Of a DNA stretch of 32,481 nucleotides, positions 15,426 through 24,305 are shown one piece after another. Under the pieces are notes generated by a model that was not told the origin of the DNA, made no database searches, and worked only from the letters and a program-made list of their open reading frames with translations. Position 1 is the stretch's first letter. Each line of letters starts with the position of its first letter. Origin of the DNA: CAYSXY01 sp964435165 (GTDB lineage Bacteria; Pseudomonadota; Alphaproteobacteria; Rickettsiales; RI-342); the NCBI GenBank assembly GCA_964435165.1, contig CAYSXY010000023.1, positions 1 to 32,481 on the forward strand. Direction: 5' to 3'. Both the position numbers and the translations under genes were made by a program.

Positions 15426-16075
15426 TATGATAGCGCTGCGTTGACGATGTCGGCGATATCGGCACGCACTTGGTCGATGCCATTGCCCTTTACCGCACTG
15501 GTAAGTGTTATGTTATTCAGTGCTGCGCCGTGCTGTGCAATCTTTTTTTGCGTCTCATGCATCACGGATTCGGCATCCGCCGCCTTAAGCTTGTCTGCTT
15601 TAGTGAGGATAAGTTGATAGGGGACGGCGCAGGCATCCAGAAAAGCGAGCATCTCCGTATCGTTGGGCTTGATGCCATGACGACTGTCAATCAGCAAAAA
15701 CAGGCGCGAGAGTTGTACGCGGCCACGCAGATAATCTTCGATCAGCCGTGTCCAATTCGCAGCTGCTTGTTTCGGTGCTTTGGCATAACCATAGCCCGGC
15801 AGATCCACCAACCAGAGCCGCTCATTCAGATTAAAGAAATTGAGTTGTTGGGTATGGCCTGGTGTGCCGGACGTACGAGCCAGTTTTTTACTGCCAACCA
15901 ATGCATTAAGAAAGGACGATTTTCCCACATTGGAACGCCCGGCAAAGGCTACTTCCGGCAGAGCGGTGTCTGGCAGACCAGCAATATCGACGACGCTGCG
16001 AACAAACTGGCATGGCTGACGAAAGAGTATCTCACCTGCCGTCAGGCGTGCCGCTTCAGCCGGGTCATTCGTCAT
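15425..16075 (-). CDS. engB: Ribosome biogenesis GTPase EngB (YihA/YsxC)
   Basis: A 216-residue essential GTPase involved in late 50S subunit assembly. G1 is GRSNVGKS (46-53), the switch region holds the conserved TSGTPGHTQ, G3 is DLPG (91-94) in VDLPGYGYAKA, and G4 is TKAD (158-161). The C-terminal SA motif appears in LTSAVKG. I prefer the ATG at 16075; a GTG two codons upstream (16081) is possible. Either start lies inside the 3' end of yidC (stop 16065-16067), so yidC and engB overlap and are probably coupled. It overlaps argB by one base. Confidence 0.95.
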   Translation of the reverse strand: MTNDPAEAARLTAGEILFRQPCQFVRSVVDIAGLPDTALPEVAFAGRSNVGKSSFLNALVGSKKLARTSGTPGHTQQLNFFNLNERLWLVDLPGYGYAKAPKQAAANWTRLIEDYLRGRVQLSRLFLLIDSRHGIKPNDTEMLAFLDACAVPYQLILTKADKLKAADAESVMHETQKKIAQHGAALNNITLTSAVKGNGIDQVRADIADIVNAALS

Positions 16076-17882
16076 TGGCACTGTCTGCGGCTTTCAACGC
16101 TTTTTTCTTATTGCGCTTTAGATGCTCATCGCCATGTTTCCGCAAAATGACATATTGCTGAAGGACCGATAGCGTATTGTTCCACGCCCAGTAAATCACC
16201 AGCCCTGCGGCAAAATGTGCAAACAGGAACAGGAATAAATAAGGCAGCATTTTGAGGATTTTTTCCTGTGCCGGATCGGAGGGCGGCGGGTTGAGTCGCT
16301 GCTGTATCACCATGGTGATGCACATAATAATGGGCCACAGCCCAATCTCCAGAAAGCCCGGCGTATTCCACGGCACCAGCCCGAATAATGTAAAGATATT
16401 GGTCGGGTCTGGCGCGGAGAGGTCGTGTACCCATCCAAAGAAAGGAGCATGGCGCATCTCAATGGTGACATACAGTACCTTGTAAAGGGCAAAAAAGATC
16501 GGCAATTGAATCAGAATCGGAAGGCAGCCCGCCATGGGGTTGACTTTTTCCTTTTGATACAAAGCCATGATTTCCTGATTCATACGCATTTTATCGTCGG
16601 CATAGCGCTCACGCAGTTCCATCATGCGAGGCTGCAGCGCTTTCATCTGGGCAATCGATTTGTATGATTTGTTCGCGAGCGGAAATAATACCAGGCGGAT
16701 CAGCACCGTCAGCGCCATAATAGCCAGCCCGAAATTACCGAGCAGCCCGTTAAAAAACACCAGTAGCTGATAAAACGGCTTCGTCAGAAAGTAGAGCACG
16801 CCAAAATCCACCGCGCGATCAAACAGGGGAATCTGATGAGCGGCGCTGTAGTCATCCAGCAGTGTGACAATTTTTGGCCCGGCATAAAAGCGCAGGGTCT
16901 GCTCGGATGTTGCACCTGGAGCAATCTCCGTGGTAGCGGCCAGATAATCACTTTGATAGCGATTTGTTTGGGATGGCTGATGATAATGATAGGTGAAGCG
17001 GCCGGTAAAACCCTCTTCCGGAATCAGCGCCGTAAACCAGTATTTTTCGCTGATACCTAACCAGCCACGTGTGGTGGTGAAACTACGCGTCGGCTGTTCA
17101 TCGACCATGTCGGCAAAACCGATTTCTTCCAGTTGCTCATTGAACACACCGAATGGCCCTTCATGCAGGATATATTCCATCTGATCACGAGGAACCCAGC
17201 TATGATTAATGAGTCCAAACGGGGCCAGTGCTACTGTCTCACCGCTCTGATTATCCACCCACTGGCGCAGCGTGAACATATAATGTTTATCTAACGTGAT
17301 TTCGGTGAAGAAACGCAGGCCGTCACCATTATCCCAATACAGTGTCACAGGCTGGTTAGGTTTTAAGGTCTCTGCCGTCGTTTGCCAGATACTGTGTTTG
17401 TCAGGCAAACGCAGCGATGGATCCGTCCCCGCCCAGCCAAATTCGGCGAAATACCCGCCTGGCAATCCCGATGGTTTCAGCAACGTTACTTCCGGGCTGT
17501 TTGGATCAAGCGTCCGCCGATAATCGGCAAGGGTTAAATGATCGAAACGCAGCCCTTTTAAGGCGATAGACCCATGCAGATGCGGATGCTCAATCGTGAG
17601 GCGAGGCGAGGCGGCCAGTGCCTCATCGAGGCTACGAGGCGGGCCTGCGGGTGCGGCCGCACCAATGGAAGAATCTGTTGCGCCTGATGTGCCGGGTGTC
17701 GGAAGGGCGGCGGTGTCGGAGATGGCCGACGCTTCTTGACTGGGTTGGGCAGTCGTTTGCTCAGCAGGTGGCTGGGGAGGTGGTGGCGGGGGCATCAGCA
17801 ACTGCCAGACAAACATAATCACCACGGAAATAGCGAAGGCGATCACCAGGTTTTTAAGATCCACTCCCGGCTGGGTTTGCAT
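16065..17882 (-). CDS. yidC: Membrane protein insertase YidC
   Basis: A 605-residue inner-membrane insertase that inserts and folds membrane proteins with or without SecYEG. TM1 is at about 10-29 (LVIAFAISVVIMFVWQLLM). It is followed by a Pro/Ala/Gln-rich linker (30-75) with a run of prolines, a large periplasmic beta domain (about 80-355), and the conserved five-helix core starting near 365 (FLTKPFYQLLVFFNGLLGNF). The core contains the hydrophilic-groove Arg (ALTVLIRLVLFPLANKSYKS) and the KEKVNPMAGCLPILIQLPIF motif. The C-terminus is Lys-rich, suited to ribosome contact. The ATG at 17882 has an AGGAA ribosome site. It follows yidD by 36 bases and overlaps engB. Confidence 0.97.
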   Translation of the reverse strand: MQTQPGVDLKNLVIAFAISVVIMFVWQLLMPPPPPPQPPAEQTTAQPSQEASAISDTAALPTPGTSGATDSSIGAAAPAGPPRSLDEALAASPRLTIEHPHLHGSIALKGLRFDHLTLADYRRTLDPNSPEVTLLKPSGLPGGYFAEFGWAGTDPSLRLPDKHSIWQTTAETLKPNQPVTLYWDNGDGLRFFTEITLDKHYMFTLRQWVDNQSGETVALAPFGLINHSWVPRDQMEYILHEGPFGVFNEQLEEIGFADMVDEQPTRSFTTTRGWLGISEKYWFTALIPEEGFTGRFTYHYHQPSQTNRYQSDYLAATTEIAPGATSEQTLRFYAGPKIVTLLDDYSAAHQIPLFDRAVDFGVLYFLTKPFYQLLVFFNGLLGNFGLAIMALTVLIRLVLFPLANKSYKSIAQMKALQPRMMELRERYADDKMRMNQEIMALYQKEKVNPMAGCLPILIQLPIFFALYKVLYVTIEMRHAPFFGWVHDLSAPDPTNIFTLFGLVPWNTPGFLEIGLWPIIMCITMVIQQRLNPPPSDPAQEKILKMLPYLFLFLFAHFAAGLVIYWAWNNTLSVLQQYVILRKHGDEHLKRNKKKALKAADSANDE

Positions 17883-17918
17883 GACGGATTCCTGATTAGT
17901 TGTAACAATGTCTATGAA

Positions 17919-18227
17919 TTAGGATGGATGATGTGGACGCCGTTTAGAGCGCAGTTTCACCGTAAAATCAACCTTATCCGGCACGGGATCCTCTCCCTGT
18001 CCGCCCCAGGGATGACAGCGCAACAGGCGCCGGGCAGTGAAATAAGAGCCGTAGATCAGACCGTGCCGGCGATAGGCGTCCATCGCATATCGCGAGCAGC
18101 TGGGGTGGAATCGGCAATGTGCCCCCAGCAATGGCGAGAGTGTAATGCGGTAGAACCAGATCAGACCAATCAATGGCAATGCCAGCCAATAGCTCAATGG
18201 AGAGCGCTTCACGGAGCGTTGCGGCAT
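17919..18227 (-). CDS. yidD: Membrane protein insertion efficiency factor YidD
   Basis: A 102-residue protein with an amphipathic or hydrophobic N-terminal helix (about 12-30: LALPLIGLIWFYRITLSP) that helps YidC-dependent insertion. The conserved cysteine core CRFHPSCSRYAMDA and CHPWGGQGEDPVP are both present and define the family. I use the ATG at 18227. The frame runs upstream to 18326, but only inside rnpA, and the shorter form matches family length. It overlaps the 3' end of rnpA (stop 18209-18211) by 19 bases, as in many bacteria. The C-terminus is basic (KLRSKRRPHH). Confidence 0.93.
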   Translation of the reverse strand: MPQRSVKRSPLSYWLALPLIGLIWFYRITLSPLLGAHCRFHPSCSRYAMDAYRRHGLIYGSYFTARRLLRCHPWGGQGEDPVPDKVDFTVKLRSKRRPHHPS

Positions 18228-18568
18228 AGTTTTCTCAGACAATAGCGCAGATCCTGCAACAGTTGTGAGTAGGGAGCATCTAGCGCATCGCGGCGGCCAA
18301 TAATCACAAACATGCCCTGCGGCCAATCACCGGCGGATGCCAACTCTTGAAAGGCGGCGCGCAGACGTCGTTTAATGCGATTACGGCCAACGGCAAGAGG
18401 GCAGGCCCGTTTGGAGACCGTGTAGCCAACATGTATGGTATCAGCGTTCTCAACGGTTGGAAGATATTGGAGAACGACGGAGCGTGCAGCACGAGAGGTG
18501 CCTTTAGCAGACATATGTATAAATTGGCGGCGCTTGGTAAGCATGATCACAGGCAATGTGTCTGGCAT
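18209..18568 (-). CDS. rnpA: Ribonuclease P protein component
   Basis: The 119-residue basic protein subunit of RNase P, which matures the 5' ends of tRNAs with the RNA subunit. The RNR signature VGRNRIKRRLR lies at 60-70, preceded by the strand IHVGYTVSKR, and the N-terminal LTKRRQFIHM is typical. Two starts are possible. The ATG at 18568 has a strong ribosome site (AGGGGTGAT, five bases away), and the ATG at 18544 gives the more usual N-terminus (MLTKRRQF) but has a weak site; the ribosome site decides for 18568. It lies 65 bases after rpmH and overlaps yidD. Confidence 0.94.
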   Translation of the reverse strand: MPDTLPVIMLTKRRQFIHMSAKGTSRAARSVVLQYLPTVENADTIHVGYTVSKRACPLAVGRNRIKRRLRAAFQELASAGDWPQGMFVIIGRRDALDAPYSQLLQDLRYCLRKLCRNAP

Positions 18569-18633
18569 TGGCCATCACCCCTATGCGCTAAACATCACTT
18601 GTCACGATAAGCGTAACATAAAGAGGCGATAAA

Positions 18634-18768
18634 TTACGCGCTTAAGCGCTTGCGTCCTTTGCGACGACGGTTGGCGATCACCATGCGCCCACCCACGGTA
18701 CGCATGCGAGAGCGGAAACCATGGCGGCGTTTGCGAACGAGATTACTGGGCTGAAACGTTCGTTTCAT
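18634..18768 (-). CDS. rpmH: 50S ribosomal protein L34
   Basis: A 44-residue very basic ribosomal protein. Translating 18768 down to 18634 gives MKRTFQPSNLVRKRRHG..., with the conserved GFRSRMRT and a C-terminal RRRKGRKRLSA, an exact family pattern and length. The ribosome site AGGAAG lies six bases before the ATG. It is the first gene of the rnpA-yidD-yidC-engB-argB string and follows a good promoter at 18817-18845. In many bacteria rpmH-rnpA is near dnaA and the replication origin, but neither is in the window. Confidence 0.97.
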   Translation of the reverse strand: MKRTFQPSNLVRKRRHGFRSRMRTVGGRMVIANRRRKGRKRLSA

Positions 18769-18816
18769 CGGACTCTTCCTAACATATTTTTATTAGCCTT
18801 AGCAAAAGGGCGAAAA

Positions 18817-18845
18817 TTATTAGCGCCTGTAAGCAGTGCCGTCAA
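18817..18845 (-). promoter_or_regulatory. Sigma-70 promoter of the rpmH operon
   Basis: On the minus strand, TTGACG (18845-18840) and TAATAA (18822-18817) are 17 bases apart. They match consensus at 5 of 6 and 4 of 6 positions with optimal spacing. The predicted start near 18810 gives a leader of about 40 bases before rpmH. It is the best promoter match in the window, as expected for a ribosomal-protein operon. Confidence 0.6.
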
Positions 18846-18940
18846 TGCTTTTATGCATGACATGCCTATAAACGCCTTATTCATTTTTTGGTGGTTTGTT
18901 TGAACTCTGTCAATCAACTGCACGGTCGAACGCCCCGCTA

Positions 18941-21900
18941 ATGTTTGCTTACTTACGATATTTCTCGATTGCCAGCCTGATCCTCGTGGTGGTGGCTGCC
19001 CTGGCGGTGGGCATGTATTTCCGGCAAATTGCCGCCGATGATCTGGTCAATGTGGTGGAACAGAATAATGTCTCGCTTTCACAAGGCTTTATTAATACCA
19101 TCTGGCGACGTTATGACCGGCTGTTTAATGAAATTCTGGCAGATGTACCAACGGCAGATTGGCCCGGAGATAAGCGTTTTATCCGGTTTAGCCGCGATGC
19201 GTTTCGTTATTTTGAAGGCCTGCCCATAGCTAAAGTAAATATTTATAACGGAGATGGCGCCCCGTTTCTGTCGACAGATCAATCGGAGATTATTGTCTCG
19301 GGTAAACAGGGAGCCTTATTGTTCAGCCAGGGCAGCAGTGTCACGGCGGAAGATGCGCTGACGACGATTAAAGCCGGGCGCATTTACAGTCGTATCATCC
19401 CGGAAGGAACCATCAAAGCGCCGGACGGCTCACTGACGACAGGCAGCCTTGTCCAGACCCTGGTGCCGATTCTGTCGGAAGATTATGTCGCGGTCGTCGC
19501 TGACAGCGATGTCGAAATTGAAGGCTATATCGAAGTCTACTTCGATGTCACCCGTCAGTGGCAGCAGTTGGATCAGTTTCAGCTTCTGGGAACATCAGGG
19601 ATTATCCTGATTTTCTCCATACTACTCTCTGCCCTGGTGTTTACTGCCAAGCGCGCCGAGACCATTATTGCCAAGCAGCATGAGAAAAACCTGGAACTGG
19701 CATCGGCCAAGGCGCGAGCGGAATCAGAAAACCGTGAAAAATCACGCTTTCTGGCCAATATCAGTCACGAATTGCGCACGCCACTCAACGCTATTATTGG
19801 CTTTTCGGAAATTATAAAAAATCAATCGCTTGGCCCGCTTGGCAATGACAAATACAATGATTATGTGCGCGATATTCATTCCTCCGGCGTTCATTTGTTG
19901 AGTCTGATCAACGACATTCTGGACTACTCCAAAGCCGAAGCTGGTAAACTCGAGCTGGAAATCTCCGAAATCGATGCCATCAAAATCGTCAAAACCAGTA
20001 TGCGTCTGGTCAGCACGCGTGCGGAGGAAGCGGGTGTCAATCTGGTCGAAGAATTGCCGAGTGAGCATTTTGTCCTGCAGACCGATGCGAAGAAACTAAA
20101 GCAAATCTTGCTCAACCTGTTATCTAACGCGGTGAAGTTTACGCCGCAAGGTGGCAGCGTGACACTCAGCGCCTGGCAGAGTGTGACCGATGAATCGGTT
20201 ACATTACAAGTGCGTGATACGGGTATCGGCATTGCTCCGAAAGACATCTCCAAAGCAATGTCGCCTTTCGGTCAGGTGGATAGTGAACTGAGCCGTCAAT
20301 ATGAAGGAACCGGGTTGGGGCTGCCGCTCACCAAAAAATTGACCGAAGTGATGGGCGGTACCTTTAGCATTCAAAGTGAATTGGGCGAAGGAACGACGAT
20401 TACCATCACCCTCCCACGCGCCGCTCCGGAACAAAATGTCAAAAAAGGGCCAAATGTCAAAACGCAGGAAGAGAACGCGCAAGGCATTGTGGAAGAATCT
20501 CAGGAGGTGCGTGAGGCATTTCCCGCTGCGATAGCGCCATCGCAAGCCGAGGTGCCCGCACAATCAGAGACTGATATGATGGTGCCTCAGAGAGTAGATG
20601 ACGCGCCAGAGCCTTTCCAGCAAGCTGAAAGCGATTTGGTCAGTGGGGAAATGACCGGTGGAGAGCTGGCCAGTGAGCATGTAGCTGTCGAGCCGTCATC
20701 TGAGCAGAGTATCGCGGCTGAGGCGCCGTCTCAGCCAATGCATGAAGGGTCTGTTTTTTCGCAGCAATCAGAAGCGCCGGCTGTGGAGGCGGGTGGTGTA
20801 TTCACTGCGCCGTCACCAGATCAGCAGGTGGCATTTGGTGAAGAGGGACTGGAAATACATCACGGCCAGCAGGCTGAACAGCCAGTAGCAGACGCCTTCG
20901 CTGCACCGCAAGCAGAGATGGCGGGCGCCACCATGCCTGAAGCGGGCCATTCTCCGATGCAGGAGGCCCATGAGGCTCACGCCGTTGAGCATTCCATTCA
21001 GTCCGAGGCACCTGCAGATCAGGTCTATTCGCCGTCAGCGGTGGATACAACGGAAACCGTGGCCTCAGCAACACAGCCGCTATTTGCGGAACAGGAATCC
21101 ATAGTTCCGGGGATTGATACGTTGGCGGCTGCAACTGACCCGGTTCAACTGGAGCAATCGGCTTCAGCCGACATGTTCCCGACGACCGAAGCAACAGAGA
21201 ATCCCGCGCAACATGCGCCCCAGGAATTAGCGGCAACGTCAGATGTTCCTGTATTTGGCCAACCGTCAGAGGGTGACATCTCGCATGATAATCCATCTGT
21301 TGGCGCATCTGCTGCGCCACCGCAGGATACGCCAATGAATGCGGGAGATGCGTTGGCTGGGACTCCCATACATGACACCTCAATCGATTCCCCTCCGGCA
21401 TTGGCACCTGGGGAGTCACCTCTTCCGATTGATCAGCCGGAAGCGCCTCCGTCATTTGCCCGGGATGATAGCCAGGCGGTGCCTGCTTCACCAGATATTG
21501 GCTGCCCTGCGCCATCCACTCAAACGCAGTCTGTAGAGGAAGCAACCTCACCGTCACTGGCATCGGATGCTTCTGTTGAAGCAGTGCCGATGGACCATGC
21601 GCCTATCCAGGCACACGAGGCCATGCCTTCTGACCCGTTTGCGGAGCCAGTACCATTGGCAGAAGAGTCTGTGCAGCCCACCGAAGAACAATCGACCGAT
21701 ATGTCGGGCATGCCCTCGCCATTTGCACAGCCGATAGACGCCGCTCAGCCATTGGATGAAGCAACGCCCATACCAACCGCAGATGCGTCACCGGCAGATG
21801 CCGTTCAGTTTGAACAGGCTGAAAGTTCGTTTACCCAGCCACAAACGGCCTCTTCATCCTTTGCGCCGCCTGCGCCTGAGCCATCTCCACAGCCGGAAAC

Positions 21901-22213
21901 GGTCACACCTTCCCCATTCGGACAGCCGATCGGCGACACAGTTAATCCAGCATCTCCAAGCGATTTAGTGGCAGCAGAATCCACAGACTATGCCGCGACC
22001 GATACACTCGGTGCGTCACTGGAATTGGACACGCGTGCGCTGGAAAGTGCGCCACAAACGCCGCCCACTGATGTGCCGTCATCTATTGCTTCGGGTCAGG
22101 ACGTGGGTGTCAGTCCACCGCCAACGCCTCTGGTGCCGGACATGCCTCCCGTCCTGACGGAAGAAGAGGGGGATGAATCCTCCACCCCGCAAGGTGGCGC
22201 CGTGACCAGCTGA
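18941..22213 (+). CDS. Membrane sensor histidine kinase with very long disordered C-terminal tail
   Basis: A protein of about 1090 residues (ATG at 18941; a TTG at 18896 would add 15). TM1 is about 6-27, an extracytoplasmic sensor region 28-214, TM2 215-237, and then a coiled linker. The HisKA domain has the phospho-acceptor H276 in ANISHELRTPLNAIIGFSE, a PleC/DivJ/PdhS-like sequence. The ATPase domain has the N-box NLLSNAVKFTP, G1 DTGIGI and G2 GTGLGLPL. After residue 495 a tail of nearly 600 residues follows, rich in Ala, Pro, Gln, Glu and Ser. I see no lysine after residue 507. The tail repeats F-[AG]-[QE]-P in contexts such as SPFAQP, SPFGQP, VFGQP and DPFAEP. There is no receiver domain and no response regulator nearby, so it is an orphan kinase. 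The tail may be a scaffold; that is inference. Confidence 0.9.
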   Translation: MFAYLRYFSIASLILVVVAALAVGMYFRQIAADDLVNVVEQNNVSLSQGFINTIWRRYDRLFNEILADVPTADWPGDKRFIRFSRDAFRYFEGLPIAKVNIYNGDGAPFLSTDQSEIIVSGKQGALLFSQGSSVTAEDALTTIKAGRIYSRIIPEGTIKAPDGSLTTGSLVQTLVPILSEDYVAVVADSDVEIEGYIEVYFDVTRQWQQLDQFQLLGTSGIILIFSILLSALVFTAKRAETIIAKQHEKNLELASAKARAESENREKSRFLANISHELRTPLNAIIGFSEIIKNQSLGPLGNDKYNDYVRDIHSSGVHLLSLINDILDYSKAEAGKLELEISEIDAIKIVKTSMRLVSTRAEEAGVNLVEELPSEHFVLQTDAKKLKQILLNLLSNAVKFTPQGGSVTLSAWQSVTDESVTLQVRDTGIGIAPKDISKAMSPFGQVDSELSRQYEGTGLGLPLTKKLTEVMGGTFSIQSELGEGTTITITLPRAAPEQNVKKGPNVKTQEENAQGIVEESQEVREAFPAAIAPSQAEVPAQSETDMMVPQRVDDAPEPFQQAESDLVSGEMTGGELASEHVAVEPSSEQSIAAEAPSQPMHEGSVFSQQSEAPAVEAGGVFTAPSPDQQVAFGEEGLEIHHGQQAEQPVADAFAAPQAEMAGATMPEAGHSPMQEAHEAHAVEHSIQSEAPADQVYSPSAVDTTETVASATQPLFAEQESIVPGIDTLAAATDPVQLEQSASADMFPTTEATENPAQHAPQELAATSDVPVFGQPSEGDISHDNPSVGASAAPPQDTPMNAGDALAGTPIHDTSIDSPPALAPGESPLPIDQPEAPPSFARDDSQAVPASPDIGCPAPSTQTQSVEEATSPSLASDASVEAVPMDHAPIQAHEAMPSDPFAEPVPLAEESVQPTEEQSTDMSGMPSPFAQPIDAAQPLDEATPIPTADASPADAVQFEQAESSFTQPQTASSSFAPPAPEPSPQPETVTPSPFGQPIGDTVNPASPSDLVAAESTDYAATDTLGASLELDTRALESAPQTPPTDVPSSIASGQDVGVSPPPTPLVPDMPPVLTEEEGDESSTPQGGAVTS

Positions 22214-22249
22214 CGATAAGAGATACACCCCCGGCTTTGGCAAAACAGC

Positions 22250-22271
22250 AGGGTGGACAGAACGCTACCCT
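22250..22271 (+). terminator. Weak terminator-like hairpin between the kinase gene and panB
   Basis: AGGGTG (22250-22255) can pair with TACCCT (22266-22271), with one G-U, around a ten-base loop, followed by TTTCTT. It lies 37 bases after the kinase stop and 17 bases before the panB ATG. It could be a modest terminator or a panB leader hairpin. The stem is short. Confidence 0.3.
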
Positions 22272-22288
22272 TTTCTTAACATAGCGTG

Positions 22289-23122
22289 ATGACAAAGATA
22301 ACCAAACGAGTGACCGTACCGGATATTCGTCAACGCAAGGGCGGTGAGCCGTTGGTGATGCTGACCGCATACACCGCGCCGGTTGCCCACGCCGCCGATG
22401 CACATTGCGACATGTTGCTGGTGGGCGATTCGATGGGCATGGTGATCTATGGCCTTCCTTCCACACATGGTGTCACGCTGGAGATGATGCAACAGCATGG
22501 TGCGGCGGTTGTCCGCGCCAGTAAGCGGGCATTGGTTGTTGTTGATATGCCATTTGGAACCTATGAGTCCTCAAAAGAACAGGCATTCACTAATGCGGCA
22601 CAATTGGTGAGCGCTACCGGCTGTAATGCGGTAAAGTTAGAGGGTGGCGTTCCGATGGCGGAGACGATCCGTTTTCTGACGCGGCGCGGCATCGCTGTGA
22701 TGGGGCATGTGGGGTTGACGCCGCAGCATAAACAAGTGCTGGGTGGCTTTCGCGCGCAGGGCCGCAATGAAGAGGCAGCACAATTGATTGTTGAGGATGC
22801 CAAAGCCGTGGCAGAAGCAGGTGCGTTTGCTGTGGTGTTGGAAGGGGTCTATGAATCGCTGGGAGCGTTAGTAACACAGGCCGTGAACATCCCGGTCATT
22901 GGTATCGGCGCTTCGCGTGATTGCGATGGTCAGGTACTTGTCACAGAGGATATGGCGGGAATGACCAGTGGTTTCGTGCCGAAATTTGTCAAACGTTATG
23001 GCGATATGGCATCTGAATTAACGCAGGCAATAGAGCGCTACGCGGCGGATGTGCGGGCCCGGCAGTTTCCAACGGATGATCAATGCTATCATCTGCCACA
23101 AGCTGTCAAAGATCAGGCCTGA
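22289..23122 (+). CDS. panB: 3-methyl-2-oxobutanoate hydroxymethyltransferase
   Basis: A 277-residue TIM-barrel enzyme that transfers a hydroxymethyl group from 5,10-methylene-tetrahydrofolate to ketoisovalerate, the first committed step of pantothenate and CoA synthesis. Family motifs: MLTAYTAPVAHAADAHCDM, LLVGDSMGMV (metal-binding Asp), MPFGTYE, AVKLEGG, GHVGLTPQ, VLEGV and VIGIGAS.DCDGQVLV. The usual start context is weak: GTG at 22286 directly precedes the ATG at 22289. It converges on ackA and overlaps it by ten bases. No panC or panD is nearby. Confidence 0.96.
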   Translation: MTKITKRVTVPDIRQRKGGEPLVMLTAYTAPVAHAADAHCDMLLVGDSMGMVIYGLPSTHGVTLEMMQQHGAAVVRASKRALVVVDMPFGTYESSKEQAFTNAAQLVSATGCNAVKLEGGVPMAETIRFLTRRGIAVMGHVGLTPQHKQVLGGFRAQGRNEEAAQLIVEDAKAVAEAGAFAVVLEGVYESLGALVTQAVNIPVIGIGASRDCDGQVLVTEDMAGMTSGFVPKFVKRYGDMASELTQAIERYAADVRARQFPTDDQCYHLPQAVKDQA

Positions 23123-24288
23123 ATTGTCTCTAATAGTCTATAGCAGTCGGTGGCGATCATCCGTTCTTCATTGGTGGGGATGATGGCGATGGTAATACGG
23201 CTATCGTCTGCACTGATAAGCGTAGCGTTCCGCTGATTGGCATCCTCATCGATTGATAGGCCTAAATGGGGGAGGGAAGCGCAGATTCTCTGCCGAATCA
23301 GTGCGCTATGTTCACCAATACCGGCGGTAAATACCAGCGCATCCAACCCGCCCAGCGGTACCGTCAGGCTGGCGATTTCCATGGCAGCGCGCTGACAGAA
23401 TAAGGCAATAGCTTCCTCGGCCTCAAGCCGATCGCTGGCTTCCAGCACTTTCATATCATGGCTCAGGCCGGAGACACCAAGCAACCCGGACTGCCGGTAG
23501 AGCAGATCGCTGATCTCATCGGCGCTCATCTGTCGGTCTTTTAGCAGATAAAGTAAAATGCCGGGGTCCAGCCGCCCGCAGCGCGTTCCCATCACCAGCC
23601 CGTCCAACGCGCTGAAGCCCATACTGGTGGCAACACTGTGTCGCCGGTGCATTGCGCACAGGCTGGCACCATTGCCCAGATGGGCGACGATCACGCGTCC
23701 ATCCGCTAGTGACGGCATGACATCCGGCAGGCGGCTGGCAATATAGGCATAGGATAAGCCGTGGAACCCATAGCGTATCAACCCTTGATCCGTATAGGCT
23801 CTGGGCAGGGCATAGAGCGTGGAGAGGCGGGGTTGCGTCCGGTGAAAGGCAGTATCAAAACAAGCGATTTGCGGCAGTTCGGGCATGCGCACCATGATCT
23901 GGACGATCGGGCGCAGATTATGGGGCTCATGTAGCGGGGCCAGTGGGATACAGCGTTCAAGCCCGGCGATAATGTCTGTTGTCAGCACTGTCGTTGTCTG
24001 AAATTCAGTGCCTCCATGCACCACCCGATGGCCAACGGCCAATAAATGGTGAAGGCCAATTGCTTCATCCAGCCATGCGAGTAAAAAGTCCAACGCGGCC
24101 TCAAAGCCTGGTACAATGGAGGTTGTATCGTCCGCACCATGCATGCCGGGCGCTTTATCGAGCGACAAAACAGGATGATCGGGCATGCCGCTGATCTGCC
24201 CGCCTGCAACGCGTGTAATCATTGTGCCGTCGCGCGTGAATACCGCAAATTTCAGACTCGATGAACCGGCATTGAGTGTTAATAGCAT
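23113..24288 (-). CDS. ackA: Acetate kinase
   Basis: A 391-residue ASKHA-fold kinase interconverting acetate + ATP and acetyl phosphate + ADP. Motifs: LTLNAGSSSLKFAVF at the N-terminus, VGHRVVHGG, ACFDTAFH, RYGFHGLSY, IVAHLGNGASLCA, and the C-terminal TAGIGEH with FTAGIGEHSALIR. The ATG at 24288 is chosen because the protein then begins MLLTLNAGSSS; AAAGG lies ten bases upstream, and an in-frame GTG at 24309 overlaps the fabI stop. It follows fabI by 17 bases and is probably co-transcribed with it. The usual partner pta is not in the window. A propionate or butyrate kinase role cannot be excluded from sequence alone. Confidence 0.94.
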   Translation of the reverse strand: MLLTLNAGSSSLKFAVFTRDGTMITRVAGGQISGMPDHPVLSLDKAPGMHGADDTTSIVPGFEAALDFLLAWLDEAIGLHHLLAVGHRVVHGGTEFQTTTVLTTDIIAGLERCIPLAPLHEPHNLRPIVQIMVRMPELPQIACFDTAFHRTQPRLSTLYALPRAYTDQGLIRYGFHGLSYAYIASRLPDVMPSLADGRVIVAHLGNGASLCAMHRRHSVATSMGFSALDGLVMGTRCGRLDPGILLYLLKDRQMSADEISDLLYRQSGLLGVSGLSHDMKVLEASDRLEAEEAIALFCQRAAMEIASLTVPLGGLDALVFTAGIGEHSALIRQRICASLPHLGLSIDEDANQRNATLISADDSRITIAIIPTNEERMIATDCYRLLETIQA

Positions 24289-24305
24289 CGGAGAGGTACC
24301 TTTTA

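Noticed and set aside
18769..18940. Possible replication origin beside rpmH
   Set aside because: I saw no DnaA-box repeats (TTATCCACA-like) and no AT-rich 13-mers; dnaA is not in the window. The region holds the rpmH promoter only.
20802..21563. 253-codon minus-strand frame opposite the kinase tail
   Set aside because: It is the antisense of a low-complexity Ala/Pro/Gln/Glu-rich coding region, which readily gives long open antisense frames; the sense frame is continuous with a clear kinase.
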